Notes under the pieces: generated by a model | Told to the model about the DNA's origin: nothing | What the model saw: only the letters and a program-made list of their open reading frames with translations | Database searches by the model: none | Shown: positions 1-7,865 of the stretch, in pieces | Layout of the letters: every line of letters starts with the position of its first letter | How positions within the stretch are numbered: the first letter of the stretch is position 1 | Assembly: GCA_949283145.1 (NCBI GenBank) | Contig: CASDRL010000026.1 | Coordinates: 1-33,757 of the forward strand | Direction: 5' to 3' | Source: an uncultured Clostridia bacterium | GTDB taxonomy: Bacteria; Bacillota; Clostridia; Christensenellales; CAG-917 | DNA length: 33,757 nucleotides | Program-made: the position numbers and the translations under genes

Positions 1-81
1 CCTCTTGCCCCACGCGAAAAATCAGAGATTTTTCCCGCGGGGACCCCGGGTGAGATCACGAAGTGCCGCACCGAAGGTATA

Positions 82-108
82 GCGATTGCTACACGAAGTG
101 TCAATCGC
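82..108. repeat. Hairpin motif, copy 1
   Basis: A 7-bp stem GCGATTG/CAATCGC, a CT bulge, then an inner 4-bp stem ACAC/GTGT closed by a GAA loop. The same outer stem and bulge occur at 275-301 with a different but equally paired inner stem. Function unknown. Confidence 0.6.
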
Positions 109-274
109 GTTGGGCTGGACGGTAGTGCGCCGGCAATGCGCCATTCGGGGTCCCCGCCGAAAGTATTTTCGGTGGGGTTTTCTATCGCGAAGCGGGCGCA
201 TTGCAAGCGGCATAACATGGCGGCGCCGTGGAGGCGCCGTCCTCGGACGCCCTCATGCCCGAACCAAAGGTCCA

Positions 275-301
275 GCGATTGCTGCGCGCCGCGCCAATCG
301 C
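275..301. repeat. Hairpin motif, copy 2
   Basis: The same outer stem GCGATTG/CAATCGC and CT bulge as at 82-108, but the inner stem is GCGC/GCGC with a GCC loop. The inner pairs change together between the copies. Function unknown. Confidence 0.6.
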
Positions 302-421
302 GTCGCGCCGAAGGTGCCCCCTAAAACCGTGGGGCCCCGCAGGGGGGAATGGTTTTTGGGGGAACCCGCAGGAGGGGGCTTGATCTTACTCCCATGTCAA
401 AGGGCGAAACCCCGTTCCAAA

Positions 422-475
422 CACGGGGGAGGAAAGCCCGAAGGGAAGGAGGGGGTTTCTTACTCGCCCGCGAGA
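422..475. repeat. G-rich repeat module, copy A
   Basis: A block running from CACGGGGGAGGAAAGCCCG to TTCTTACTCGCCCGCGAGA. It is nearly identical to blocks at 8267-8322 and 19761-19816, which form the 3' part of the two long intergenic repeats. At 486-511 it is followed by a degenerate form of the roughly 33-nt motif seen beside those copies. Copy A lacks the long structured upstream portion, so it is a partial relative. Confidence 0.7.
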
Positions 476-565
476 TGTGTAGCCTGAGAGCGCGTGCTTG
501 AATCCGATGCGCACATTGAGCGTACGGTGGGTTTGTTTTTTTAAGCCGGCGGAACGATCTCGGCA

Positions 566-594
566 TTGCATTCGGGCGTATGAAATGATATAAA
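566..594 (+). promoter_or_regulatory. Promoter of the phosphatase gene (leaderless geometry)
   Basis: TTGCAT (566-571), a 17-nt spacer and TATAAA (589-594) form a good sigma-70-type promoter. Only six bases separate the -10 box from ATG 601, so the predicted transcript starts at or next to the start codon. No Shine-Dalgarno sequence precedes 601. Confidence 0.6.
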
Positions 595-600
595 TGTCAT

Positions 601-1281
601 ATGGATTATTGCGTTTCGGACATCCACGGTTATTACGATCTGTTTTGCCGGATGCTCGACAAGATCAAATTCGGCAGCGGAGACAAATTGTATGTGCTGG
701 GCGATATCGTCGATAAAGGGCGGGACAGCGTTCGTCTTGCCAAATTGTTGTTTTCGATGCCGAATGTGCACTGCATTGCGGGCAATCACGAATACGATTT
801 TTTGAAGTATTATCGCGCGCTGATGATGCAGACGGAAGATTACGACCCGGTGTTGGAGAAGCTGCGCGGTTATTTTGCGGACGGCAATCTGCTGGATTGG
901 GAGACGGTGGACGGCTTCGATTCTTTGCCTTTCTATGCGGAAACGGAGGAGTTCATCGGCGTGCATGCGGGCATTCCCGTAAAGGACGAGGAACTTTTGC
1001 CGGTGTCTCTTGCAAAGTGCGAACAGCTGGTCTACGACCGCCGCTTTAAGGACGCGGATGTTTTGCCCAGAAACGGGAAGTGCGTCCTGTACGGACATAC
1101 GCCCGTTCGCTATCTGACGGGCAGGGATGAGATCTTGCTCTATCCGCGCACCGATGCGGCGCGGGGCAGTGCGGACATCGCCGACTATTGCAAGATACAT
1201 TTGGATACGGGGGTTTATCTGAGCGGCGTATTGGGATGTATCTCCGCAGACGATTGCCGCTGTTTTTATGTGAGGGAATGA
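601..1281 (+). CDS. Metallophosphoesterase, PP2A/ApaH-like
   Basis: A 226-residue calcineurin-like phosphoesterase of the Ser/Thr protein phosphatase / diadenosine tetraphosphatase group. The dinuclear metal-site motifs stand in the usual order: SDIHG (residues 6-10), GDIVDKGRDS (34-43), GNHE (61-64), a histidine in GVHAG (about 120) and GHTPV in the last third. Length fits a single-domain enzyme with no signal peptide or membrane segment, so it should be cytoplasmic. Substrate (phosphoprotein, Ap4A or a small molecule) cannot be decided from sequence. Nearby ATGs at 580, 585 and 594 are out of frame or stop at once, so 601 is the start. It has no Shine-Dalgarno and sits six bases after a -10 box. 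The gene is monocistronic and converges on galT. Confidence 0.88.
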   Translation: MDYCVSDIHGYYDLFCRMLDKIKFGSGDKLYVLGDIVDKGRDSVRLAKLLFSMPNVHCIAGNHEYDFLKYYRALMMQTEDYDPVLEKLRGYFADGNLLDWETVDGFDSLPFYAETEEFIGVHAGIPVKDEELLPVSLAKCEQLVYDRRFKDADVLPRNGKCVLYGHTPVRYLTGRDEILLYPRTDAARGSADIADYCKIHLDTGVYLSGVLGCISADDCRCFYVRE

Positions 1282-1318
1282 TCCCCTTGTGAAGCCCTTT
1301 GATTTAGCGAAATGAAAA

Positions 1319-1364
1319 GCCGCCGCTTCATCACGGGCGTCTGCCTGGATGAAGGCTTGGCGGC
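1319..1364 (-). terminator. Terminator downstream of galT
   Basis: An inverted repeat with two stacked stems, GCCGCC/GGCGGC and TTCATC/GATGAA. Read on the minus strand it is followed by TTTTC, just past the galT stop. It may also stop transcription from the convergent phosphatase gene. Confidence 0.6.
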
Positions 1365-1392
1365 GAAAGTCGGATGATCCCTCCCGCAAACG

Positions 1393-2943
1393 TCAATAGA
1401 CGACGGAGGAGATGAATTTGTCGAAGCGGGCTTGTCCGTCCGCGGTGTTTTTGAATACGGCGGTGGTGTCCAGGATCTTCTCGCAGGCGGTGTTGATGTA
1501 GTCCGTGATGGCGCGTTCCGCTTTGGACTCGGACATTTCCGTGCCGCCGTCGGCGACGAGCTGGGCGATCATGCCGAGGTGTTTGTTGAGGGGATGATCC
1601 TCCGCGGCGATGGCTTTGAAGTCCAGGGGAGTCTTGCCCGTGAGCAGGTCCTTGATCTGCTCGCACTCGCGTTGCAGTCTGCCGGGGAGGATGAAGAGCC
1701 CTTGCACCTCGATGATGCCGATGGCTTCCTGCTTGATGTTGTGCAGTTCCTCGGCGGGGTGGAAGATGCCGTAGGGGTGCTTTTCGTCCGTGCGGTTGTT
1801 GCGGAGGATGAGGTTGATCTGATATTCCCCGTCGTCGTTGAAGCAGGCGGTGGGGGTGATGGCGTTGTGGGGGGTGACGGTGCCGTCCGCGTTCTCTGTG
1901 CGGCAGATGATGTTCGCGTCGGGGTCGGAGTAGTTCTCCCAGGCGCTGCGGAACCTTTCCGCCGCCTCGACGAGGCTCGCGCGGTTCTTGCTCTCCAGCC
2001 TGACGACGGAGTTGTACCACTCGGCGACGGAGACGTTGACATCCGGGAAGTTCTTCATCGTATAGCGCCTTCTTGCGCCGGACTCGAAGATGGGCAGCAC
2101 CTTTTTGCCGCCTTGGTAGTGGTCGTGCGCGAGGATGGAGCCGCCCACGATGGGGAGCGCCGCGTTGGAGCCGATGAAGTAGCCGGGGAATAGATCCACA
2201 AAGTCCAGCATGCGGCGGAAGGTCGCGGCGTTGACGTTCATCGGACGGTGTTCTTTCGAGATCGCGATGACGTGCTGCTCGAAGTAGACGTAGGGGGAGA
2301 ACTGCATGAACCACTCCTCGCCGTCCAGCTCGAAGGGGATGGTGCGGAGGGTCTGGCGGGCGGGATGCGCCGCGTTGCCCGCGAAGCCGACGTTCTCGGC
2401 GCAGAGCATGCACTTGGGATAACCCGTCTTTGCCTCTTTGGCGCGCCTGACCTCTTCCGGGGTCTTTTCGGGCTTGGCGAGATTGATGGTGACGATGATC
2501 TTGCCGCGGGGATTGTCATATTCCCACCGGATGTTGCGGTCGATGTCGGGGCGGCGGATGTACGCCGATTTTTCGGAAAGATCCCCGAGCCACTCGGCGG
2601 CTTTCATGCTGCCGCTTTGCGCCGCGATGTTGTCGAAAGTCTCGATGACTTTGGAAGGCAGGGGAGTGAGCACGCCCATGATGCGGGTCTCAAAGAGCTG
2701 TCTGTCCTCTTCCGCGCAGAGTTTCAGGCGTACGGCGTAGGCAGAGAGCGCGGAGAGCGTCTCATAAAAATCGTACTTGCCGACGGGTGCGTCCGAAGGC
2801 TCCGTAAGACGGAACATATCCAGCAGGGTATTCGTGGCATAAACGACGTCCGCTTCGTCCATATGCAGGTTGTTCACGGCGTAATCCACGAGGTTGGCGA
2901 CATTGATCTTTGCGAGCTCTTCAAAGGACTTGCGAGGAGACAT
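1393..2943 (-). CDS. galT: UDP-glucose--hexose-1-phosphate uridylyltransferase
   Basis: Leloir-pathway GalT, which transfers UMP between UDP-glucose and galactose-1-phosphate to give UDP-galactose and glucose-1-phosphate. About 516 residues, the length of the Firmicutes type (TIGR01239-like) rather than the ~350-residue E. coli type. The nucleotidyl-transfer histidine motif is seen in ILAHDHYQGG near the middle, and HPLNKHLGM near the C-terminus is typical of the long form. An ATG at 2964 would add seven residues, but the ATG at 2943 has GAGAGG five bases upstream and is preferred. Cytoplasmic. It is divergent from galK, with the two promoters overlapping near 2993. It ends at a hairpin at 1319-1364. 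Confidence 0.95.
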   Translation of the reverse strand: MSPRKSFEELAKINVANLVDYAVNNLHMDEADVVYATNTLLDMFRLTEPSDAPVGKYDFYETLSALSAYAVRLKLCAEEDRQLFETRIMGVLTPLPSKVIETFDNIAAQSGSMKAAEWLGDLSEKSAYIRRPDIDRNIRWEYDNPRGKIIVTINLAKPEKTPEEVRRAKEAKTGYPKCMLCAENVGFAGNAAHPARQTLRTIPFELDGEEWFMQFSPYVYFEQHVIAISKEHRPMNVNAATFRRMLDFVDLFPGYFIGSNAALPIVGGSILAHDHYQGGKKVLPIFESGARRRYTMKNFPDVNVSVAEWYNSVVRLESKNRASLVEAAERFRSAWENYSDPDANIICRTENADGTVTPHNAITPTACFNDDGEYQINLILRNNRTDEKHPYGIFHPAEELHNIKQEAIGIIEVQGLFILPGRLQRECEQIKDLLTGKTPLDFKAIAAEDHPLNKHLGMIAQLVADGGTEMSESKAERAITDYINTACEKILDTTAVFKNTADGQARFDKFISSVVY

Positions 2944-2969
2944 AAAACCTCTCAACGCACGCATTTCCC

Positions 2970-2998
2970 TTGCAAACGGGGGGATGCTGTGCTATCAT
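2970..2998 (+). promoter_or_regulatory. galK promoter, overlapping a galT -10
   Basis: TTGCAA (2970-2975), a 17-nt spacer and TATCAT (2993-2998) point towards galK. The overlapping bases 2994-2999 read TATGAT on the minus strand and could be the galT -10 box, about 50 bp before the galT start, although no good minus -35 is visible. Polymerase could leave this site in either direction. Confidence 0.55.
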
Positions 2999-3035
2999 AA
3001 AATAACTGTTTATATTATATATGGAGATCCGCATA

Positions 3036-4304
3036 ATGGCAACGATTTCGACGGATAAATTTGAAAAGAAAGCGCCTTCGACGCGCGTTTTGCACGCTCT
3101 TTACGGCGACGCCGCCGAAGCCAACGCGCACCGCTTCGGAAAGCTCGCCGCAAGACACAAAGAGACTTTCGGCAGCGAATGCAAGGACTTTTTCTCTTCC
3201 CCCGGCAGGATCGAGATCGTGGGCAACCACACCGACCACAACGCAGGCAAGGTGCTTGCGGCTGCGGTCACGGTGGACACGCTCGCGGCGGTCAGCCCCC
3301 GCGAGGACGGCATCGTGGAAGTGAAATCCGAAAATTATCCCATGATGCGCATCTCCCTTTCCGACACTGAATATAAAGCCTCGGAAGAGGGCACTTCAGT
3401 CGCGCTCATCAAAGGAGTCGCGGCATATTTCGCGCGTGCCGGCAAGGCGACGGGCGGCTTCACCGCGTGCATGGATTCCTGCGTGCCCAAGGGGAGCGGC
3501 GTTTCGTCTTCCAGTTCCTTCGAGCTCATCATCGCCGAGATCTTCAACGTCTACTACAACGGCGGCGCGCTTTCCCCCATCTTTATGGCGAAGGCGTCGC
3601 AGTATGCCGAGAACGTCTACTTCGGCAAGCCCAGCGGGCTGATGGACCAGAGCGCCATCGCTTTGGGCGGCGTGAACATGATCGACTTCCGCAGCTTCGA
3701 TGAGCCCGAAGTCGTGGGCGCGAAATGGAGCTTTGACGACCTCGAGATCTATGTCGTGGCAACGGGCGGCGACCACAGCGACCTCACGGACGATTATGCG
3801 GCGATCCCCGCCGAGATGAAGTCCGTTGCGGCGGCGCTCGGCGGCACGGTGTTAAGGGACGTCCCCGCCGAGAAGTTCTATGCCGAGGAGGAGACGCTGA
3901 GGGGCAAACTCCCCGAAAGAGCGCTGCTCAGGGCGGAGCATTTCTATGAGGAGAATCTGCGCGTGGAGCGTGCGCTGAAAGCCGTCGAGGACGGCGACGA
4001 GGCGGCGTTCCTCAAAGAAGTCAACGCGTCCGGGCAAAGCTCGGCGGACAAATTGCAGAACCTTTATTCCGAGCGCGGAGACCGTTCCATCGAGCGTGCT
4101 CTCGAGTTCGCGGCGGGAGTGGACGGCGTGCTGGCGCGGCGAGTGCATGGCGGCGGCTTTGCGGGCACAATCCTGCTTTTTGTCGCAAAAGACCGTTCAG
4201 ACGCCGTAAACGATGTGTTGAACGCCAAGTTCGGCAAAAATAACGTATTCAGACTCTTCATGCGCGAATTCGGCGCGTGCCGCGTCGTTTTCGGGGAGGA
4301 ATGA
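3036..4304 (+). CDS. galK: Galactokinase
   Basis: Phosphorylates galactose to galactose-1-phosphate with ATP, the first committed Leloir step and the source of GalT substrate. GHMP-kinase features are in order: the galactokinase signature GRIEIVGNHTDHN near residue 58, the glycine/serine-rich ATP loop PKGSGVSSSSSFE near 150, and the C-terminal GHMP motif RVHGGGFAGT near 370. At 422 residues it fits the family. An in-frame ATG at 3021 lacks a Shine-Dalgarno and lies close to the -10 box; ATG 3036 has GGAG nine bases upstream and is chosen. It is the first gene of galK-lgt-pncB, and its TGA overlaps the lgt start. Confidence 0.95.
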   Translation: MATISTDKFEKKAPSTRVLHALYGDAAEANAHRFGKLAARHKETFGSECKDFFSSPGRIEIVGNHTDHNAGKVLAAAVTVDTLAAVSPREDGIVEVKSENYPMMRISLSDTEYKASEEGTSVALIKGVAAYFARAGKATGGFTACMDSCVPKGSGVSSSSSFELIIAEIFNVYYNGGALSPIFMAKASQYAENVYFGKPSGLMDQSAIALGGVNMIDFRSFDEPEVVGAKWSFDDLEIYVVATGGDHSDLTDDYAAIPAEMKSVAAALGGTVLRDVPAEKFYAEEETLRGKLPERALLRAEHFYEENLRVERALKAVEDGDEAAFLKEVNASGQSSADKLQNLYSERGDRSIERALEFAAGVDGVLARRVHGGGFAGTILLFVAKDRSDAVNDVLNAKFGKNNVFRLFMREFGACRVVFGEE

Positions 4305-5398
4305 TGGGGATCCTTTCTGCCATTGACAAGATCGCTTTCACCATAGGAGGGCTGGAAGTCGCCTGGTACGGCATCATCATCGTGATCGGGATGATCGCGG
4401 GGCTTGCCATCGTGTGCTTTGAATGCAAACGGATCAACCTCGACACGGACGACGCCATAGAGCTCTTTTTGTGGGTCATACCGCTTGCGGTCATCTTCTG
4501 CCGCGTGTTCTATGTGCTTGCGCGCCCGGACGTCTATTTCCCCGTTGAGAGCTGGGACGATTTCGTGGAGCTCATCGCCATCTGGGACGGCGGCATCACC
4601 ATCATCGGCGGGCTGGTCGGCGGTCTCATCGGCGCGGGCATATTCGCCTTCCGCAAGCGCAAGAAGTGCAACTTCGGCAACATCGTCGACCTCATCGTCG
4701 TCCCCGTGCTCACGGGGCAGATCATAGGCAGACTCGGCAATTTCGTCAATCAGGAGGCGTTCGGCATTCCGATCACCGATCCGCGCCTCCAGACATTCCC
4801 GTTCGCGGTGTGGATAGACGATTACCAGGGCGTGGAGCCCGAGTTCAAACCTATCGTGGATCGCCACTACCCCGGGTGGTTCGCCGCCACCTTCTTCTAT
4901 GAGATGGTGTGGAACTTCATCGGCGCGGTCATCTTCTTTGCCATATGGCGCAAGAACAAGCGCTTCCCGGGCATCCTCGGCTTTTGCTATTTCTTCTGGT
5001 ATTTCCTGGGCAGGGCGTGGTTGGAATCGCTGCGCATAGACGCCGTCCCCGTCACGCAGGTGGCGTGCATAATCGTCGTCCCCGTCGCGCTCGTGCTGGG
5101 GGTGGCATATATGCTCATATGCCTCACCCGTTCGAGCTTCCGCACCGTCAACGCGGCGGCGCTCGCGGGCGAACTCGATGTGACCGAACTCAGCCGTCTC
5201 GATGTCGCCAACTATAAATTCGTCACCCGTCTCCTCGCAAAGGGCGGCAGGTTTTTCTGGAAGTTCTACGGCGTGGAGGACGTCCCCATCGCAGATCTTT
5301 CGGAAGGCAGTTACATCAAAAAAGTGAAAGTGTCGTGGAAGCTCCCCAAACATTGCCGAAACAAGGCGCGCGGAGCCGCGGCGGAGGAGAAAAAATGA
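4304..5398 (+). CDS. lgt: Prolipoprotein diacylglyceryl transferase with extended C-terminus
   Basis: Integral membrane enzyme that moves diacylglycerol from phosphatidylglycerol onto the lipobox cysteine of prelipoproteins. Several hydrophobic segments are visible. The family signature appears as GRLGNFVNQEAFG near residue 145, with FYEMVWN and GRAWLESLRID further on, matching the usual last helices. At about 365 residues it is longer than the usual ~260-290; the extra ~80 residues are soluble, charged and end in a lysine-rich tail, and I do not recognise them. TGATG overlaps the galK stop, with GGGGAGG just upstream; ATG 4301 is a three-base-earlier alternative. The stop overlaps pncB. The lipoprotein at 9290-10291 is a plausible substrate. 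Confidence 0.92.
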   Translation: MGILSAIDKIAFTIGGLEVAWYGIIIVIGMIAGLAIVCFECKRINLDTDDAIELFLWVIPLAVIFCRVFYVLARPDVYFPVESWDDFVELIAIWDGGITIIGGLVGGLIGAGIFAFRKRKKCNFGNIVDLIVVPVLTGQIIGRLGNFVNQEAFGIPITDPRLQTFPFAVWIDDYQGVEPEFKPIVDRHYPGWFAATFFYEMVWNFIGAVIFFAIWRKNKRFPGILGFCYFFWYFLGRAWLESLRIDAVPVTQVACIIVVPVALVLGVAYMLICLTRSSFRTVNAAALAGELDVTELSRLDVANYKFVTRLLAKGGRFFWKFYGVEDVPIADLSEGSYIKKVKVSWKLPKHCRNKARGAAAEEKK

Positions 5399-6837
5399 TC
5401 TCGCCCCTTTCCGGTGAACGCAATCTTACCATGCTCACCGACCTCTATCAGCTCACGATGGCGAACGGCTATCTCCAAAAGGGCGTGAGCGAAAAGAGGG
5501 CGGTGTTCGATCTCTTTTACCGCGGCAGCGGCGGCTATTCCTACGCCGTGGCGGCGGGACTCGAACAGGCGGTGCAATACCTTCGCGACCTGCGTTTCGA
5601 GGAGAAGGACATCGCCTATCTGAGGTCTCTCGGCATCTTCCCCGAGAATTTCCTGGAAAGGTTGAAGTCCTTCCGTTTCACGGGAGACCTCAAAGCCATA
5701 CCCGAAGGGACGATCGTCTTCCCCTCCGAGCCCATCCTCACGGTGTCCGCGCCCATCTTCGAGGCGCAGATCATCGAGACGGCGCTCCTCACCATCGTCA
5801 ATCATCAGACCCTCATCGCGACCACGGCGGCAAGGCTCGCCGCCTGCACGGACGCCAAGATCCTGGAATTCGGGCTGCGCCGCGCGCAGGGCCCCGACGC
5901 GGGCACTTACGGCGCGCGCGCCGCGTACATCGGCGGATGCCGTTCGACATCCAACGTGCTCGCGGGCGAAATGTTCGGCATAGCGGTGGCGGGCACCCAT
6001 TCCCACAGCTGGGTGATGACCTTCCCCACAGAGCTCGAAGCGTTCGAGGCGTATGCGGAGATCTATCCCGACAACTGCCTCCTGCTCGTGGACACCTACG
6101 ACACCCTGAAGAGCGGCGTCCCCAATGCGATAAAGGTCTTCGACCGTCTCAAAGCTGAAGGGCACAAGCCCATAGGCATCAGGCTGGACAGCGGCGACCT
6201 TGCCTATCTCAGCCGCGAGGCGCGCAAGATGCTGGACGCGGCGGGACATGTGGACTGCAAGATATTCGCCTCCAACGACATCGACGAGCGCGTCCTGCTC
6301 GCGCTCAATTCGCAGGACGCCAAGATCGACGTCTACGGCATAGGCACCAAGCTCATCACCAGCTTCTCCAACGCCTCTCTCGGCGGAGTGTATAAGCTCT
6401 GCGCCGTGGAGGAGGACGGGAAACTCGTGCCCAAGATCAAGGTGTCGGACAGCCACGACAAGACCACCGACCCCGGCATCAAAAAGACGGTGCGCATCTA
6501 TCGCGGCGGTATGGCGGCGGCGGACCTCATCTGCCTTGCGGACGAGACCGTCGACACCTCACGTCCCCTCACCGTATTCCACCCCGAGCAGACGTGGAAG
6601 CGCACCACTTTCAAGGATTTCACCGTGAAGGAGCTGCCCGTGGACATCATCAAAAACGGCGAGCTTGTCTACGATTTGCCCACCCTCGAGGAGATCGGCA
6701 GGCATCACGATGAGTCCAAGGCGGAGTTCTTCCCCGAATATAAGCGCGTGGTCAATACGCAATATTACAAGGTGGACCTCAGCCAAAAGTTGTGGGATCT
6801 CAAACAAGAGCTGCTCGCGGAAAGCGCGCAGAGCTGA
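5395..6837 (+). CDS. pncB: Nicotinate phosphoribosyltransferase
   Basis: Joins nicotinate to PRPP, with ATP, to make nicotinate mononucleotide in NAD salvage. About 480 residues, right for the long bacterial form. The N-terminal LTDLYQLTMANGY is the family opening; GTHSHSWVM (about residue 200) holds the conserved histidine region; IRLDSGDLAYLS and FASNDIDE near 265-305, and YGIGTKLITS near 320, form the phosphoribosyl-binding barrel. An upstream in-frame ATG at 5335 would lie deep inside lgt; ATG 5395 has GGAGGAG five bases upstream and an ATGA overlap with the lgt stop, so it is chosen. Last gene of the operon, closed by the hairpin at 6860-6891. Confidence 0.95.
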   Translation: MISPLSGERNLTMLTDLYQLTMANGYLQKGVSEKRAVFDLFYRGSGGYSYAVAAGLEQAVQYLRDLRFEEKDIAYLRSLGIFPENFLERLKSFRFTGDLKAIPEGTIVFPSEPILTVSAPIFEAQIIETALLTIVNHQTLIATTAARLAACTDAKILEFGLRRAQGPDAGTYGARAAYIGGCRSTSNVLAGEMFGIAVAGTHSHSWVMTFPTELEAFEAYAEIYPDNCLLLVDTYDTLKSGVPNAIKVFDRLKAEGHKPIGIRLDSGDLAYLSREARKMLDAAGHVDCKIFASNDIDERVLLALNSQDAKIDVYGIGTKLITSFSNASLGGVYKLCAVEEDGKLVPKIKVSDSHDKTTDPGIKKTVRIYRGGMAAADLICLADETVDTSRPLTVFHPEQTWKRTTFKDFTVKELPVDIIKNGELVYDLPTLEEIGRHHDESKAEFFPEYKRVVNTQYYKVDLSQKLWDLKQELLAESAQS

Positions 6838-6859
6838 CCGCACCTTTATGTTTACATCG

Positions 6860-6891
6860 GCTCCGCAGACGATCGTCTGCGGAGCTTTTTT
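6860..6891 (+). terminator. Intrinsic terminator of galK-lgt-pncB
   Basis: A perfect 13-bp stem (GCTCCGCAGACGA with its complement, no spare loop bases) followed directly by six T, 22 bp after the pncB stop. Confidence 0.9.
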
Positions 6892-6968
6892 GTGCGTTCC
6901 TTTTGCGCTTATGCCAAAAATCGGCATCACTCGGCGGTAGCGGCGCATTTTCGCGCGCGCGGGCAGGA

Positions 6969-6974
6969 TATAAT
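6969..6974 (+). promoter_or_regulatory. -10 box of the DivIVA-like gene
   Basis: A consensus TATAAT about 50 bp before the chosen start. The -35 is weak (TTTTCG near 6948, short spacer), so only the -10 is claimed. Confidence 0.45.
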
Positions 6975-7024
6975 GTATGTCCGACGGGCGGCGCGCGTCC
7001 GCGTCCTCCCCGAAAGGAGAATGT

Positions 7025-7735
7025 ATGAAGAAAAAGAGAAAACTGCCGCCGCGTTTCGCCGTTGTGAGAAGGGGATATGACATCGCTTCGGTGGAGGCGT
7101 TTATCGATCTCGAACGCGAAAAGGCGGACAAGGCGGGGTTGGAACAGAAGGAGCGCATCCGCGTCCTCAAAGCGCAGTGCGACAGGCTGACGGAAGAGCT
7201 CGAGGTCTATCGCGCAAAAGAAGAGCAGATCAAGTCCGCTTTGATCGCCGCCGGCGAACAGGCGGAAAAGACGGAGCTCGACATCAAAATGCGCTACGCA
7301 ATGGAGCTTGAGAGACTGAAACTCTTCTGTGCAAAGTGGACGGGCGCCTATGAAGAATTGAAAGAGCGGTATTCATTCGGCAAGGACGCCCTCAATATGG
7401 AAAGCGTCGCCGTCTCCGTCAAAGTGGAACTGGAGCGCTTTCTCGCCAAAGACTTTTCGCTGGACAAGGGCGGCGGCGCGGGAGAGCCCGAACTGCAGTT
7501 CAAGGAAGAGGCGGCGCGGCTTTCCGAAGAGGACGACAAAGTGAAAGAGCTCCGCGAAAAGCTCGTGAAAGCAGCCGAACGCAAGGACAAAGAGGCAAAA
7601 CTCGTGGCAAAAACCGCCCCCCGTTCCCCTCAATCCGCAGCCTGCGAAACGCAGCAGCCCGCCGCGGCATTTTCCCTCGAAGAAGCCGCACATCCTACGG
7701 AGAGTTTGGCGGAGATATGCCGCTACCTCCTCTGA
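7025..7735 (+). CDS. DivIVA-like coiled-coil protein
   Basis: A 236-residue soluble, highly charged protein. After a basic start (MKKKRKLPPRF) the segment FAVVRRGYDIASVEAFID resembles the N-terminal DivIVA motif, in which a glycine-tyrosine-aspartate stretch is followed by a 'VEAFI'-type helix. Long heptad-rich helices follow (about residues 30-120 and 150-200), then an Ala/Pro/Gln-rich tail. DivIVA proteins mark poles and septa and recruit division or wall-synthesis partners; here the role is inferred from the short motif and coiled coils only. ATG 7025 has AAGGAG five bases upstream; an in-frame ATG at 6977 lies only two bases after the -10 box and lacks a Shine-Dalgarno. The stop codon lies inside the left arm of a large palindrome (7731-7857). 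Confidence 0.65.
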   Translation: MKKKRKLPPRFAVVRRGYDIASVEAFIDLEREKADKAGLEQKERIRVLKAQCDRLTEELEVYRAKEEQIKSALIAAGEQAEKTELDIKMRYAMELERLKLFCAKWTGAYEELKERYSFGKDALNMESVAVSVKVELERFLAKDFSLDKGGGAGEPELQFKEEAARLSEEDDKVKELREKLVKAAERKDKEAKLVAKTAPRSPQSAACETQQPAAAFSLEEAAHPTESLAEICRYLL

Positions 7736-7857
7736 CGGCGCTATTTCGCGAATTGCTTTGTCAGAGCCCCTGCCGTAGATGCTCACGTACGTCTGTGTAC
7801 GTTCCGCCTCTCGGCAGGGGGCTCTTTCGCGCACTTCATCGAAATATCGCCGTCAGA
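7731..7857. repeat. 127-bp two-tier palindromic element
   Basis: The outer arms (7731-7748 and 7840-7857) match at 17 of 18 positions as an inverted repeat. Inside them a second inverted repeat starts AGAGCCCCTGCCG (7763-7775) and is answered at 7812-7825 with one extra G; its loop carries ACGTAC/GTACGT. The left arm includes the stop codon of the DivIVA-like gene. It may end that transcript or be a non-autonomous palindromic insertion. Confidence 0.75.
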
Positions 7858-7865
7858 CCCAGACA

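Larger units (their letters stand above)
1..540. repeat. Gene-free hairpin-rich repeat region
   Basis: No convincing gene is seen here; the open frames are short, overlap on both strands and resemble no known protein. The region is rich in potential secondary structure. An 11-bp inverted repeat (37-47 with 147-157) encloses a hairpin at 82-108; a second hairpin of the same design lies at 275-301; a further strong stem lies around 153-177. The G-rich module at 422-475 recurs at 8267-8322 and 19761-19816, and the short block at 365-382 recurs near 8400-8418. The region probably continues to the left of the window. Whether it is transcribed cannot be told. Confidence 0.6.

Noticed and set aside
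422..475. Resemblance of GAGGAAAGCCCG to the RNase P RNA start motif
   Set aside because: RNase P RNA has GAGGAAAGTCC plus a long set of conserved helices and an AGA-A-rich core; none follows here, and three copies would be unexpected.
4064..5353. A 429-codon frame antisense to lgt
   Set aside because: Asp/His/Glu-rich shadow of a hydrophobic membrane protein gene; no start signal or domain.
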